A stretch of DNA of 64,000 nt from Sphingobacteriaceae bacterium DW12 (GTDB lineage: Bacteria > Bacteroidota > Bacteroidia > Sphingobacteriales > Sphingobacteriaceae), in contig JROE01000004.1 of the NCBI GenBank assembly GCA_000783305.1, positions 62,001 through 126,000 on the forward strand. The letters run 5' to 3'. Of this stretch, positions 45,269 to 54,310 are shown in pieces. The notes beneath the pieces were generated by a model, which saw only the letters and a list, made by a program, of their open reading frames with translations, was not told the DNA's origin and ran no database searches. Within the stretch, counting starts at the first letter, position 1. Each line of letters starts with the position of its first letter. A program made the position numbers and the translations under genes.

Positions 45269-46459
45269 CTAATCCACCATAAAATCACCGTCCGAATTGT
45301 AGGCGTTCTTACGAAGAATGGGCATTCCCAAAATTTTATACAACTCATCCAGCTTTACCAAACTACCATTAGCCATATTAGATAACAATACGATAGTTAC
45401 GTCATTTTTGAGGTCTCGTACGTATAAATTACGAAATCCATGCCACCAACCGGTATGATACACAATATGTTGATCTTGATGGTTAAATGTTCGCCATCCA
45501 TATCCGTATCCAAACACACTCTTTTTCTGCGGATCGTTACGAGGAACGTATGCAGAATCCAGTGTCTCAGACTTCAATAGCCGTCCTTCTTTAAGAGCAA
45601 TATCTAACAGGAACATATCCTGAACAGTACTGTATATGCCTTTGTCTCCCAAAGGTCCATCTAAGAAATTCTGGACTACGGAACGCCTCCAAACTTTATC
45701 ATGCCCAATCACCTTGGTCGGAATTTTTTCGTAAACAGCTTTTGAGTACGCCGCAGTATGTTTCATTCCTGCAGGTCCAAATACATTTTCACTCATATAT
45801 ACTGCAAAATCCTGCTTGGACACTTTTTCAATAATTCCTCCCAAGACCATATAATTGCTATTATTATAATGAAACCTCCCGTCAGGTTTTCCATATCTCC
45901 CTGGCTTATACTCTGTCAAGAGCTGAATAGCATCCATATTGGTCATTCCTTTCTTCTTATCCTTCCAGACTCCGTCAGTGAAATATACATAATTGGGTAA
46001 TCCTGAGCGATGTGTTAGAAGCATCTTAATGGTAATTCCTTCGTACGGAAAATCTGGAAAAAAATCATTTACCGTCTGGTCCAACTTCAATTTCCCTTCT
46101 TCTACCAATTTAAGAACAGCAATCGAGGTCATCGGCTTTGTCACCGATGCAAGTTCAAATTGAGACTGTAGATTCAAACTGTCCTTCAAGAGATAATCAG
46201 CCCATCCGAAGGACTTTTGATAAATTATCTTTCCTTTTTTCGCGACCAGCACGTTCCCATTAAAGGCAGCTCGTTTATGTAAATTCTGCATAAATGCATC
46301 TACATTCTTATCCTCCTCATTCGGATTATAAACCAATCGAAGGCTGTCCTGTTCTGCTTGACTTTTTTCCTCCTTAATTTTCCGCTCCTCTGCGGATGTG
46401 CAGGCCACTAAACTAATAATACTTAAACCCAATATTACTTTCGCAACAATCAATTTCAC
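45269..46459 (-). CDS. Serine hydrolase lipoprotein (class C beta-lactamase family)
   Basis: A 396-residue periplasmic lipoprotein. The lipobox LVAC places the acylated Cys at 20. A charged linker (about 22-50) leads to the beta-lactamase/penicillin-binding-protein fold. The catalytic Ser105-x-x-Lys108 is in ASVTKPM, the Tyr198-Asn-Asn200 motif in HYNNSNY, and HTGWWHG supplies the third motif. Members include esterases and D-aminopeptidases as well as beta-lactamases, so resistance should not be assumed. It is followed by the CoA-binding gene. Confidence 0.85.
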   Translation of the reverse strand: MKLIVAKVILGLSIISLVACTSAEERKIKEEKSQAEQDSLRLVYNPNEEDKNVDAFMQNLHKRAAFNGNVLVAKKGKIIYQKSFGWADYLLKDSLNLQSQFELASVTKPMTSIAVLKLVEEGKLKLDQTVNDFFPDFPYEGITIKMLLTHRSGLPNYVYFTDGVWKDKKKGMTNMDAIQLLTEYKPGRYGKPDGRFHYNNSNYMVLGGIIEKVSKQDFAVYMSENVFGPAGMKHTAAYSKAVYEKIPTKVIGHDKVWRRSVVQNFLDGPLGDKGIYSTVQDMFLLDIALKEGRLLKSETLDSAYVPRNDPQKKSVFGYGYGWRTFNHQDQHIVYHTGWWHGFRNLYVRDLKNDVTIVLLSNMANGSLVKLDELYKILGMPILRKNAYNSDGDFMVD

Positions 46460-46610
46460 TAGCTTTTCTTTAAAATTTTATGGTATATATCTATAATGTG
46501 AAAAAATAACGAATTAGTATGTAACCCCCAAATAAAACGCTCATAAAATCATGTCACAAATACCAATACAAATAGAGCGTTCAATAAAATATACCCAATG
46601 GTGTCGCCAC

Positions 46611-46646
46611 CAACAAAAAAGCCACTTTATTTCTAAAGTGGCTTTT
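46611..46646 (-). terminator. Terminator of the pyruvate dehydrogenase operon
   Basis: A perfect 13-bp stem (46617-46629 with 46634-46646) has a 4-base loop and is followed on the minus strand by TTTTTT-rich sequence. It lies about 20 bases after the pdhC stop. Confidence 0.9.
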
Positions 46647-46666
46647 CATATAATGGTATCCCGTAA

Positions 46667-48298
46667 TTATGCTAGTAATCTAACAGGATTTTCGACCAAT
46701 GCTTTCAAAGTTTGAAGGAAGGCAGCTCCTGTAGCCCCATCCACAACTCTATGATCACATCCTAAAGTCAATTTCATAATATTTCCCGGAACTACAGCGC
46801 CGTTTTTAACGACAGGTATTGCTTGAATAGCTCCGACAGAAAGAATAGCGCCATCAGGTGAATTGATAATTGATGTAAATTCATCAATACCAAACATTCC
46901 TAAGTTAGACACTGTAAATGTTGACCCTTCCCAATCAGAAGGTTGAAGTTTCTTAGACTTCGCTTTTTGAGCAAAATCTTTCACCTCTGCCGATATATGA
47001 GATAACGATTTACCATCTGCAAAACGAACGACAGGCACCAATAAGCCATCTTCGACAGCTATTGCCACACCGATATTTGTATGCTCATTGAAGCGGATCT
47101 TATCTCCACCCCATGATGAGTTCACCGCCGGATGCTTTTTCAAAGCTACGGCAGCTGCTTTAATGATAATATCATTGAATGACACCTTGACTGGCGCCAC
47201 TTCGTTTATTTGAGCTCTAGCAGCAATCGCATTATCCATATCAATGCTAATCGTCAGATAGAAGTGAGGTGCAGTAAACAGACTTTCTCCCAAACGACGC
47301 GCGATTGTTTTGCGCATCTGAGATACAGGCTGTTCTGTATAACGTTCCTCCCCAACAAATGTTGGCAGCGTGATTGTCTTAGTTTCCGAAGCAGAGGTAC
47401 TTGGCGCTGAGGCTGCCGAAGGCTTAGCTGTTGGTACAAATGACTCAACATCCTTCTTCACAATACGTCCGCCATCCGCAGAACCTTTTACATCATTGAG
47501 GTTAATCCCTTTTTCTTTAGCAATTTTACGAGCCAATGGAGATGCCTTCACTCTAGAATCATCTGAGGAAGACGAAGCTGTTGTTGTACTTTCAGCTACT
47601 GCTTTAGCAGGTTCCTCAGTCTTGGTTTCTTTAGCTTCAACTGTAGCTTTAGGTGATGCAGATTTTTGATTCAACAATGGAGTCACATCTGTCCCCGCAG
47701 GGCCAACGATCGCAATAATATCATTTACTTTGGCCGCTTGCCCTGCTTCTAATCCGACGTACAATAATGTACCTTCAGCATAAGCTGTCACTTCCATCGT
47801 AGCTTTGTCGGTCTCTACATCTGCAATAGCATCGTCAGATTTAATCGAATCACCTACTTTAAAGTTCCACTGGGCAATTACTCCCTCCGTCATTGTATCA
47901 CTCAAAAGAGGCATAGTAATGACTGTCACACCCAAATCTTCGGCGCTAACTGTCTCACCAGACTCTTCAGCCGGGGCAGATACCTCTTCCTGCTTTTCTT
48001 CCTTTTTATCGTCAGTAGCTGGAGCACTCTCGCCGTCTAATAACGCTTTGTAGTCTTCTCCCTCTTCTCCAAGAATAGCAATAACTGCATCGATTGGTAC
48101 AGCTTCGCCTTCTTTAGGTCCGATATATAATAATGTACCTTCCTGGTAGGATTCAAAATCCATCGTCGCCTTATCTGTTTCAATCTCGGCGACGAGATCT
48201 CCGGAATTTACTTTGTCACCAACTTTTTTGTGCCATTTTGCAATAACACCTTCAGTCATGGTGTCACTCATTTTAGGCATTTTTACTACTTCAGCCAT
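46667..48298 (-). CDS. pdhC: Pyruvate dehydrogenase E2, dihydrolipoyl acetyltransferase
   Basis: A 543-residue E2 core subunit transferring acetyl groups to CoA. Two lipoyl domains carry the modified Lys in ETDKATMDFES (about 43) and ETDKATMEVTA (about 170). An Ala/Glu/Ser-rich linker follows each. A peripheral-subunit-binding domain (about 255-290: ASPLARKIAKEKGINLNDV) holds the E1/E3 subunits. The catalytic domain (about 315-543) has the active-site His-Asp-Gly set in CDHRVVDGA. It lies 38 bases after pdhA. E1-beta and E3 are not in this window. Confidence 0.95.
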   Translation of the reverse strand: MAEVVKMPKMSDTMTEGVIAKWHKKVGDKVNSGDLVAEIETDKATMDFESYQEGTLLYIGPKEGEAVPIDAVIAILGEEGEDYKALLDGESAPATDDKKEEKQEEVSAPAEESGETVSAEDLGVTVITMPLLSDTMTEGVIAQWNFKVGDSIKSDDAIADVETDKATMEVTAYAEGTLLYVGLEAGQAAKVNDIIAIVGPAGTDVTPLLNQKSASPKATVEAKETKTEEPAKAVAESTTTASSSSDDSRVKASPLARKIAKEKGINLNDVKGSADGGRIVKKDVESFVPTAKPSAASAPSTSASETKTITLPTFVGEERYTEQPVSQMRKTIARRLGESLFTAPHFYLTISIDMDNAIAARAQINEVAPVKVSFNDIIIKAAAVALKKHPAVNSSWGGDKIRFNEHTNIGVAIAVEDGLLVPVVRFADGKSLSHISAEVKDFAQKAKSKKLQPSDWEGSTFTVSNLGMFGIDEFTSIINSPDGAILSVGAIQAIPVVKNGAVVPGNIMKLTLGCDHRVVDGATGAAFLQTLKALVENPVRLLA

Positions 48299-48336
48299 TT
48301 CGTTACTTAATTATATTTAGTTAAAGTAATTGTCAA

Positions 48337-49332
48337 TTAATCCATCACAAAAGGATAGTCCTCTTGAACGTATACGTCTTTGTAAATTTCAGAAGCATCA
48401 GGAAAAGGAGATTCTTCAGCAAATTTTACAGAATCATCTACAACTTTCTTCACATCGGCCTCTACTGCTGCAAACCAAGCATCATCAGCATAGTTATTTT
48501 CCAAGATAGCATGTTTCGTAGCCAATAATGGATCACGACCTTTATACTCTTCCAACTCTTCCTTTGTGCGATACTTAGCAGGGTCAGACATCGAGTGTCC
48601 TTTGTATCGATAAGTGCGGATTTCCAAGAACGTTGGACCCTCACCTGCACGAGCACGTTGAACAGCCTCATCCATAGCATTGTGGACCGCTACTACATCC
48701 ATACCATCTACAGCTGCAGAAGGCATATCAAAACCGTGGCCCATCTTATAAATATCAATCATGTTTGTTGTACGCTCAACAGAAGTACCCATCGCATAAC
48801 CATTGTTTTCACAAACAAAAATCACAGGAAGTTTCCAAAGCATAGCCATATTAAGAGTTTCGTTAAAAGCTCCCTGACGCACCGCTCCGTCACCCATATA
48901 ACAAACGTTTACATTATTTGTTCCCAAATATTTCTCAGCAAAAGCAATACCGGCTCCCAATGGAATTTGTCCACCAACGATACCATGTCCACCCATCATC
49001 TTATGTTCCTTTGAGAAAAAGTGCATAGACCCCCCTTTACCTTTAGAACAGCCTGTTGACTTACCATACATTTCTGCCATACAAGCATCTGCAGATACGC
49101 CTTTTGCCAGTGCATGTGCGTGATCGCGATACGCAGTAATCAACGAATCTTCAGGCCCGATTACGGACATTGTACCCGCAACTACAGCTTCCTGTCCAAT
49201 ATAAAGGTGACAGAACCCACGAATTTTTTGTTGACCATAAAGTTGACCTGTTTTTTCCTCGAATTTACGGATGAGTAGCATGGATTTATACCACTCCAAA
49301 TATGTCTCTTTTGTTATAGGTGTTGAACTCAT
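48337..49332 (-). CDS. pdhA: Pyruvate dehydrogenase E1 component subunit alpha
   Basis: A 331-residue protein starting at ATG 49332 (MSSTPITKETYLEWYKSM); the TTG two codons upstream is unlikely. It binds thiamine diphosphate through GDGAVRQGAFNETLNMAMLW (the GDG-x-N motif) and has RGFCHLYIGQEAVVAGT and the regulatory-loop block RYKGHSMSDPAKYR. The length is typical for the alpha subunit of the two-chain E1. The partner beta subunit is encoded elsewhere, as in many Bacteroidota. It forms an operon with pdhC. Confidence 0.95.
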   Translation of the reverse strand: MSSTPITKETYLEWYKSMLLIRKFEEKTGQLYGQQKIRGFCHLYIGQEAVVAGTMSVIGPEDSLITAYRDHAHALAKGVSADACMAEMYGKSTGCSKGKGGSMHFFSKEHKMMGGHGIVGGQIPLGAGIAFAEKYLGTNNVNVCYMGDGAVRQGAFNETLNMAMLWKLPVIFVCENNGYAMGTSVERTTNMIDIYKMGHGFDMPSAAVDGMDVVAVHNAMDEAVQRARAGEGPTFLEIRTYRYKGHSMSDPAKYRTKEELEEYKGRDPLLATKHAILENNYADDAWFAAVEADVKKVVDDSVKFAEESPFPDASEIYKDVYVQEDYPFVMD

Positions 49333-49365
49333 TTTCAAGTATTGAATTTCTGACTTAACTGACTA

Positions 49366-49373
49366 CAAATCTA
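49366..49373 (-). promoter_or_regulatory. -7 box of the pdhA promoter
   Basis: On the minus strand TAGATTTG matches TAnnTTTG and lies 33 bases before the pdhA start. No convincing -33 element was found. Confidence 0.4.
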
Positions 49374-49507
49374 ATCAATATTTACAACATTTTTGTTATC
49401 GAGCACAATTTTATTACAGTGCAAAAACAATCCAATTACAGGATTCAAAGCCTATTAACAAATTTTAACATCAGGATAACACCCCACACGCAACGATATA
49501 TTTTCAC

Positions 49508-49554
49508 AAAAAGCAAAGCGACCATTTGATTATTTCATCAAATGGTCGCTTTGC
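49508..49554 (-). terminator. Terminator of hisS
   Basis: A perfect 18-bp stem (49513-49530 with 49537-49554) has a 6-base loop. It is followed on the minus strand by TTTTT, about 20 bases after the hisS stop codon. Confidence 0.9.
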
Positions 49555-49575
49555 AAAACTATTATCTTACTGCTG

Positions 49576-50958
49576 CTATTTTAACAGTTTCATTAGCTCG
49601 TCTTCTGTTATTTTCTGTTGCGCACCAGTCTCCATATCTTTTAAGGAAAGTAATCCCGAAGACACCTCTTCTTCTCCAACAAGCAACACAAAAGGAATCC
49701 GCTTATCATCGGCATAGCTCATTTGCTTCTTAAGCTTGGCAGCCTGTGGATATAACTCCGTTGCTAAACCGGCCTTCCGCAATCGATGCACCAAAGGAAG
49801 CGTAAATGCCTCCGTCGCTTTATCGAAATTGATAATCAGCAACTTCGTATTTACAGACTCATTTTCAGGATAGAGGCCAAGTTCCTCGAGGACGTCGTAA
49901 ATACGATCAGCTCCAAATGACACCCCCACTCCTGTCAAGCCCTTCAAACCAAACATACCAGTCAAATCATCATAACGCCCCCCTCCGCCTATACTCCCCA
50001 TGGCAACCTCATTCGTCTTCACTTCGAAAATACTCCCCGTATAGTAATTCAACCCACGAGCAAGCGTTATATCCAGCTCAACAAATTGACCGAATACCTC
50101 TTGAGAAACATCCAGTCTATTTAAATAATCAAATACCTCTTCCAATTCCGAGATACCTCGCAATCCTATCTCCGAACTACCCAACACTTCCTTCAACTGT
50201 TCGATTTTTGAAGAAGTCGAGCCTTCCAACAAAATAATGGGACGCAAAACGTTCAAATCCTCACTAGTAAAACCACGCGCTAATAGCTCCTTGTTAACAC
50301 CCTCCAGCCCAATTTTATCCAACTTATCGATAGCAACAGTCATATCGACAATCAACTCAGGTTTGCCAAGAATTTCAGCAATGCCTGATAGCACTTTACG
50401 ATTATTGATTTTAATGGTAAAATCATTCAGACCAAGTGCCTTTAAAGCCTCATGATAGATCAGCACAAATTCAGCCTCGTTCAACAAGCTATCCGACCCT
50501 ACAACATCCACATCACACTGAAAAAATTCCCGATAGCGTCCACGTTGCGGACGATCCGCACGCCATACCGGTTGAATTTGAAATCGCTTAAATGGCAATG
50601 CTATCTCATTTTGTCGCATGACCACATAACGCGCAAAAGGAACCGTCAAATCATAGCGTAATGCTTTCTCTGAAATATGTGGAATTAATTTATTGGATGC
50701 ACGTTCATGCAATAACAATTCTGGTGCTTTGCTCAGAAAATCACCAGAATTTAAAATTTTAAAAATCAACTTATCCCCCTCATCACCGTACTTACCGGTT
50801 AGTGTTTGCAAATTCTCAAAAGAAGGTGTTTGGATTTCTTGATACCCGTATTTGCGGAATACTGATTTAAGGGTATCGAAGATATAATTACGTTTGCTCA
50901 TTTCGGCCGGTGAAAAATCACGCGTACCTTTAGCCAAGGATGGTTTTACTATTGCCAT
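49576..50958 (-). CDS. hisS: Histidine--tRNA ligase
   Basis: A 460-residue class II aminoacyl-tRNA synthetase. LAKGTRDFSPAEMSKRNYIF at the start is the HisRS signature. Motif 2 is the block RADRPQRGRYREFFQCDVDV, the histidine-binding block is RGLNYYTGSIFEV, and motif 3 is GSIGGGGRYDDLTGMFG with GVGVSFGADRI. The C-terminal anticodon-binding domain (about 360-460) recognises tRNA-His. It is transcribed alone and ends at its own terminator. Confidence 0.97.
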   Translation of the reverse strand: MAIVKPSLAKGTRDFSPAEMSKRNYIFDTLKSVFRKYGYQEIQTPSFENLQTLTGKYGDEGDKLIFKILNSGDFLSKAPELLLHERASNKLIPHISEKALRYDLTVPFARYVVMRQNEIALPFKRFQIQPVWRADRPQRGRYREFFQCDVDVVGSDSLLNEAEFVLIYHEALKALGLNDFTIKINNRKVLSGIAEILGKPELIVDMTVAIDKLDKIGLEGVNKELLARGFTSEDLNVLRPIILLEGSTSSKIEQLKEVLGSSEIGLRGISELEEVFDYLNRLDVSQEVFGQFVELDITLARGLNYYTGSIFEVKTNEVAMGSIGGGGRYDDLTGMFGLKGLTGVGVSFGADRIYDVLEELGLYPENESVNTKLLIINFDKATEAFTLPLVHRLRKAGLATELYPQAAKLKKQMSYADDKRIPFVLLVGEEEVSSGLLSLKDMETGAQQKITEDELMKLLK

Positions 50959-51027
50959 AATGACGACAAAGGTAAGGTATCAAATTGAAATTTAAGAAAG
51001 GAGAGAAAGGTTAATCGTAAATTTAGT

Positions 51028-51768
51028 TTATTCGACTTCGAAGATTTTGAGGTACTCACAGGCCTTTTCGGCGGCAAGCTTTTCGGCACTCTTCTTATTA
51101 AAGTCACGCCCTACTCCACAAACCTCTTTATCAACAACGGCCTGAATGCTGAACATTTTAGCAGACTCACCTTCTGGATTGTCGATCTGTGTAAAATGCA
51201 CCTCCTTACCCAAATGTTGACACCATTCTATTAGGCGGCTTTTAAAGTTTGTTTCCGTCATTTCCAAAAGCTGAATATCAACATGTGGCTTGATAATTCT
51301 ATTTAGAAGGAAACTTCGAGTAAATTGGTACCCTTTATCCAGATATACGGCTCCGATTAATGCTTCAAAAGCGTCTCCAAGTAAAGAGCCTTGCTTATTT
51401 GGAAAGCTAATCATACGCGCATCGTACTGTATTAATTCGTTCAACCCCAGCTTGCGGGATAGTTGATTCAAATTCACACGACTAACGATTTTTGACCGCA
51501 TTTCGGTCAAAAATCCTTCGTCCTTATATGGATACTTCTTAAACAAGAGCTCAGCAACTACCGAACCTAAGACAGCATCGCCCAAAAACTCTAACCGCTC
51601 GTTGCTATTTTTTGCACCTTCCTTAATTGCCACGGCCACAGACTTGTGCCTAAAAGCCATCTGATATAGCCGTACATTATCAGGGACGAACCCAAGAAGG
51701 TTTTTCAGTTTCCGCACATATATTCTATGCGGTGAGAAATACAAATTATAAATCCACAAGAAGGGCAT
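51028..51768 (-). CDS. rnc: Ribonuclease III
   Basis: A 246-residue double-strand-specific endonuclease for rRNA and mRNA processing. The start is ATG 51768 (MPFLWIYNLYFSPHRIYVRK); the TTG three codons upstream is less likely. The catalytic motif NERLEFLGDAVLG (about 55-67) and the second acidic block LLGDAFEALIGAVYLDKGY are present. A C-terminal double-stranded-RNA-binding domain (about 175-243) ends with KKSAEKLAAEKACEYL. It follows fabF in the acpP-fabF-rnc order common in bacteria. Confidence 0.95.
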   Translation of the reverse strand: MPFLWIYNLYFSPHRIYVRKLKNLLGFVPDNVRLYQMAFRHKSVAVAIKEGAKNSNERLEFLGDAVLGSVVAELLFKKYPYKDEGFLTEMRSKIVSRVNLNQLSRKLGLNELIQYDARMISFPNKQGSLLGDAFEALIGAVYLDKGYQFTRSFLLNRIIKPHVDIQLLEMTETNFKSRLIEWCQHLGKEVHFTQIDNPEGESAKMFSIQAVVDKEVCGVGRDFNKKSAEKLAAEKACEYLKIFEVE

Positions 51769-51839
51769 GCTGCTCAAAAAAATATAGAGAGAAAAAAGCT
51801 AGTCTTCACTGTTTAAACTCTCTCCACTATCTATGGGAA

Positions 51840-53093
51840 CTATGGCTGATATTTTTTAAAAATAACAGTAGCATTGTGTCCACCAAATCCAAAAGTATTA
51901 CTCATTGCAGCATTTACTTGTCTCTTCTGAGCTGTATTGAAAGTGAAATTCAATCGATTATCCAACTCAGGATCATCAGTAAAATGATTGATTGTCGGAG
52001 GCACAATATCGTGTTGAACCGCTAAAATTGAAGCAATAGACTCAATCGCGCCGGCAGCTCCCAAAAGGTGACCTGTCATCGACTTAGTAGAACTGATATT
52101 CAATCTATAGGCATGTTCACCGAACAAATCTACAATAGCTTTAGTCTCGCTAATATCACCTACAGGAGTAGAAGTTCCATGCACATTAATGTAATCGATA
52201 TCCGAGAAATCTAATTCGGCATCCTTTACAGCCATAGTCATGGCGAGCTTGGCCCCTAATCCTTCGGGATGAGATGCTGTAATATGATGTGCATCAGCAC
52301 TCATACCACCACCACCAACCTCAGCATAAATCTTAGCTCCGCGAGCTAACGCATGTTCTAGGCTCTCTAATATAATCGCACCAGAACCTTCGCCCGAAAC
52401 AAAACCATCACGATCCTTATCAAAAGGACGAGATGCAGTTTTAGGATCATCATTTCTTGTTGAAAGCGCATGCATCGCATTAAATCCGCCTATTCCAGCT
52501 TCGTTAATGGTTGCTTCCGATCCTCCTGTAACAATGACATCAGCTTTCCCCATACGAATATAGTTAAAAGCATCAATCATAGCATTTGTCGCCGAAGCAC
52601 ATGCCGAAACAGCAGAAAAGTTCGGTCCACGAAGACCATGACGCATAGAAATATGTCCAGGAGCAATATCTACAAGCATCTTCGGGATGAAGAAAGGATT
52701 AAAACGGGGTGTTCCATCTCCTTTGGCAAAACTTGCCACCTCGTCAGCAAAAGTAGTCAAACCACCAATTCCCGACCCCCAAATAACTCCGATACGATTC
52801 GTATCTAAATTTTCAAAAACTAAACCAGCATCCTTGATTGCTTCATCTGATGAAGCAATAGCATACTGTACAAAAGGGTCAACTTTACGAGCTTCCTTAC
52901 GATCCATAAAATCATGTGGATCGAATCCTTTCACTTCGCACGCAAACTGAGTCTTGAATTTCGATGCGTCAAATCTTGTAATAGGAGCAGCACCGCTTAC
53001 ACCATTTATCAATCCTTCCCAATAAGCGGGAACGGTATTGCCAAGTGGTGTAAGAGCGCCTAACCCTGTTACTACTACTCTTTTAAGCTCCAT
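51840..53093 (-). CDS. fabF: Beta-ketoacyl-ACP synthase II
   Basis: A 417-residue condensing enzyme of fatty acid elongation. The active-site Cys is in VSACASATNAM (about 167), the first His in NVHGTSTPVGD (about 307) and the second in KSMTGHLLGAAG (about 344), giving the Cys-His-His triad. RRVVVTGLGALTPLG-type start (KRVVVTGLGALTPLG) is standard. It follows acpP by 27 bases. Confidence 0.97.
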   Translation of the reverse strand: MELKRVVVTGLGALTPLGNTVPAYWEGLINGVSGAAPITRFDASKFKTQFACEVKGFDPHDFMDRKEARKVDPFVQYAIASSDEAIKDAGLVFENLDTNRIGVIWGSGIGGLTTFADEVASFAKGDGTPRFNPFFIPKMLVDIAPGHISMRHGLRGPNFSAVSACASATNAMIDAFNYIRMGKADVIVTGGSEATINEAGIGGFNAMHALSTRNDDPKTASRPFDKDRDGFVSGEGSGAIILESLEHALARGAKIYAEVGGGGMSADAHHITASHPEGLGAKLAMTMAVKDAELDFSDIDYINVHGTSTPVGDISETKAIVDLFGEHAYRLNISSTKSMTGHLLGAAGAIESIASILAVQHDIVPPTINHFTDDPELDNRLNFTFNTAQKRQVNAAMSNTFGFGGHNATVIFKKYQP

Positions 53094-53120
53094 TTATGAT
53101 GATTGGCCTAATTAAATTAG

Positions 53121-53357
53121 TTAGTTAACGTTTTTTTCTAAATAAGCGATTGCTTGACCTACTGTGCCAATGTTTTCAGCTTGGTCATCAGGAATAGCCA
53201 CGTTGAATTCTTTTTCAAACTCCATGATTAACTCAACAGTGTCAAGTGAATCAGCACCTAAATCGTTGGTGAATGAAGCCTCTGGTGTAACTTCGTTCTC
53301 ATCAACACCTAGTTTTTCAACGATAATTGCTTTTACTCTTGAAGCGATATCTGACAT
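53121..53357 (-). CDS. acpP: Acyl carrier protein
   Basis: A 78-residue acidic four-helix protein that carries growing acyl chains. The start is ATG 53357 ([18 protein letters not shown]); the frame extends 28 codons upstream through promoter sequence. The phosphopantetheine Ser is in [13 protein letters not shown] (about residue 39). It is first in the operon acpP-fabF-rnc. Confidence 0.97.
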   Translation of the reverse strand: MSDIASRVKAIIVEKLGVDENEVTPEASFTNDLGADSLDTVELIMEFEKEFNVAIPDDQAENIGTVGQAIAYLEKNVN

Positions 53358-53443
53358 GATTTTATAGTTTAATTGTTTAATAAATCTGTGCAAAGAAAAA
53401 TAAATTTCACCAATTATCAAACCCTTTTGATTTTTTGGCACTG

Positions 53444-53451
53444 CAAAAATA
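53444..53451 (-). promoter_or_regulatory. -7 box of the acpP promoter
   Basis: On the minus strand TATTTTTG matches TAnnTTTG, 86 bases before the acpP start. No -33 TTTG was found at the right spacing. Confidence 0.45.
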
Positions 53452-53622
53452 AGGATTTTAACCCATTAAACATACACTAATGAGCTAATACTTAATCCTA
53501 TCCAATAATACTAACTTTTAGCTTTATTTACAAACATTCCCTTTTCTTAATGCAAATTTTACATAGAATCTCCGCAAGATACACGAAATTATAGTATTTT
53601 CGTACAAAACTTAGCGTCAAAA

Positions 53623-54129
53623 TTGAACAAAATAACAGTATTTAAATTGGAAATTGACATGGAGGAAGAACTCGATTTTGTTCTCCTTGGAATCAGTTCC
53701 CCTTTACGGGATTACAGACTTTGTCATTTCTTAAATAAAAACACCGGCTTACGCTTTATCTATGGAAAAGAAAGCGACCTGGACCACAAAGGAAATTCGA
53801 AGGAAGGCCCAAAGGAGGAATACGAATACCATATCATACAAGAAAAAAGCCGAAATAAAAAACCAGCATTAAAACACCATTTTGCAATATATAGAGATTG
53901 TGACCCAAACTATGAATACGAATACTACCTGATTAACAATAGAAGCCTCGAAGGAGGGATATTGATACCTGAAATCGCCAATTTTGATTTCTTTATGGTC
54001 ATCAAACATTTTATACATGAGGACGATCTAAATACACTAATTCAACAAATAAATAGAATAAATGATATCATAATGGTAAAAGAAATAGTTCCTAAAATAT
54101 TGAAATCTAAAGAAAATCTCATATTTTAG
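53623..54129 (+). CDS. IPExxxVDY family protein
   Basis: A 168-residue soluble protein of a family named after its motif, here IPEIANFDFFMVIKH (about 118-132). The start is a TTG at 53623 (M)NKITVFKLEID: the first residues resemble family N-termini, so the later ATG at 53659 would cut conserved sequence. The middle EEYEYHIIQEKS and YEYEYYLINN segments are acidic and aromatic. The function is unknown; the gene is typically found near acpP, rnc and pyk in Bacteroidota, as here. A -7-like TATTTTCG lies at 53595-53602. Confidence 0.8.
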   Translation: MNKITVFKLEIDMEEELDFVLLGISSPLRDYRLCHFLNKNTGLRFIYGKESDLDHKGNSKEGPKEEYEYHIIQEKSRNKKPALKHHFAIYRDCDPNYEYEYYLINNRSLEGGILIPEIANFDFFMVIKHFIHEDDLNTLIQQINRINDIIMVKEIVPKILKSKENLIF

Positions 54130-54310
54130 CACTCTTTTCCAAAGGTGTACATTCTACACTCCAAATTTATAAACGAGAAAAGAAAGACGCTATTTCTTTT
54201 ATTTAATGCAAATACACGGAATAGTAATCAGATAGATATTAAAAAACATTACATGAAGCAGCCCCCGATTAATCGGACGACCGCTCATCAACAATTAAAA
54301 AAAATAAAGG

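Noticed and set aside
46536..46581. Inverted repeat AACGCTC/GAGCGTT after the serine hydrolase promoter region
   Set aside because: Only 7 bp with a spacer of more than 30 bases; too weak to call a functional site next to the clear terminator at 46617-46646.
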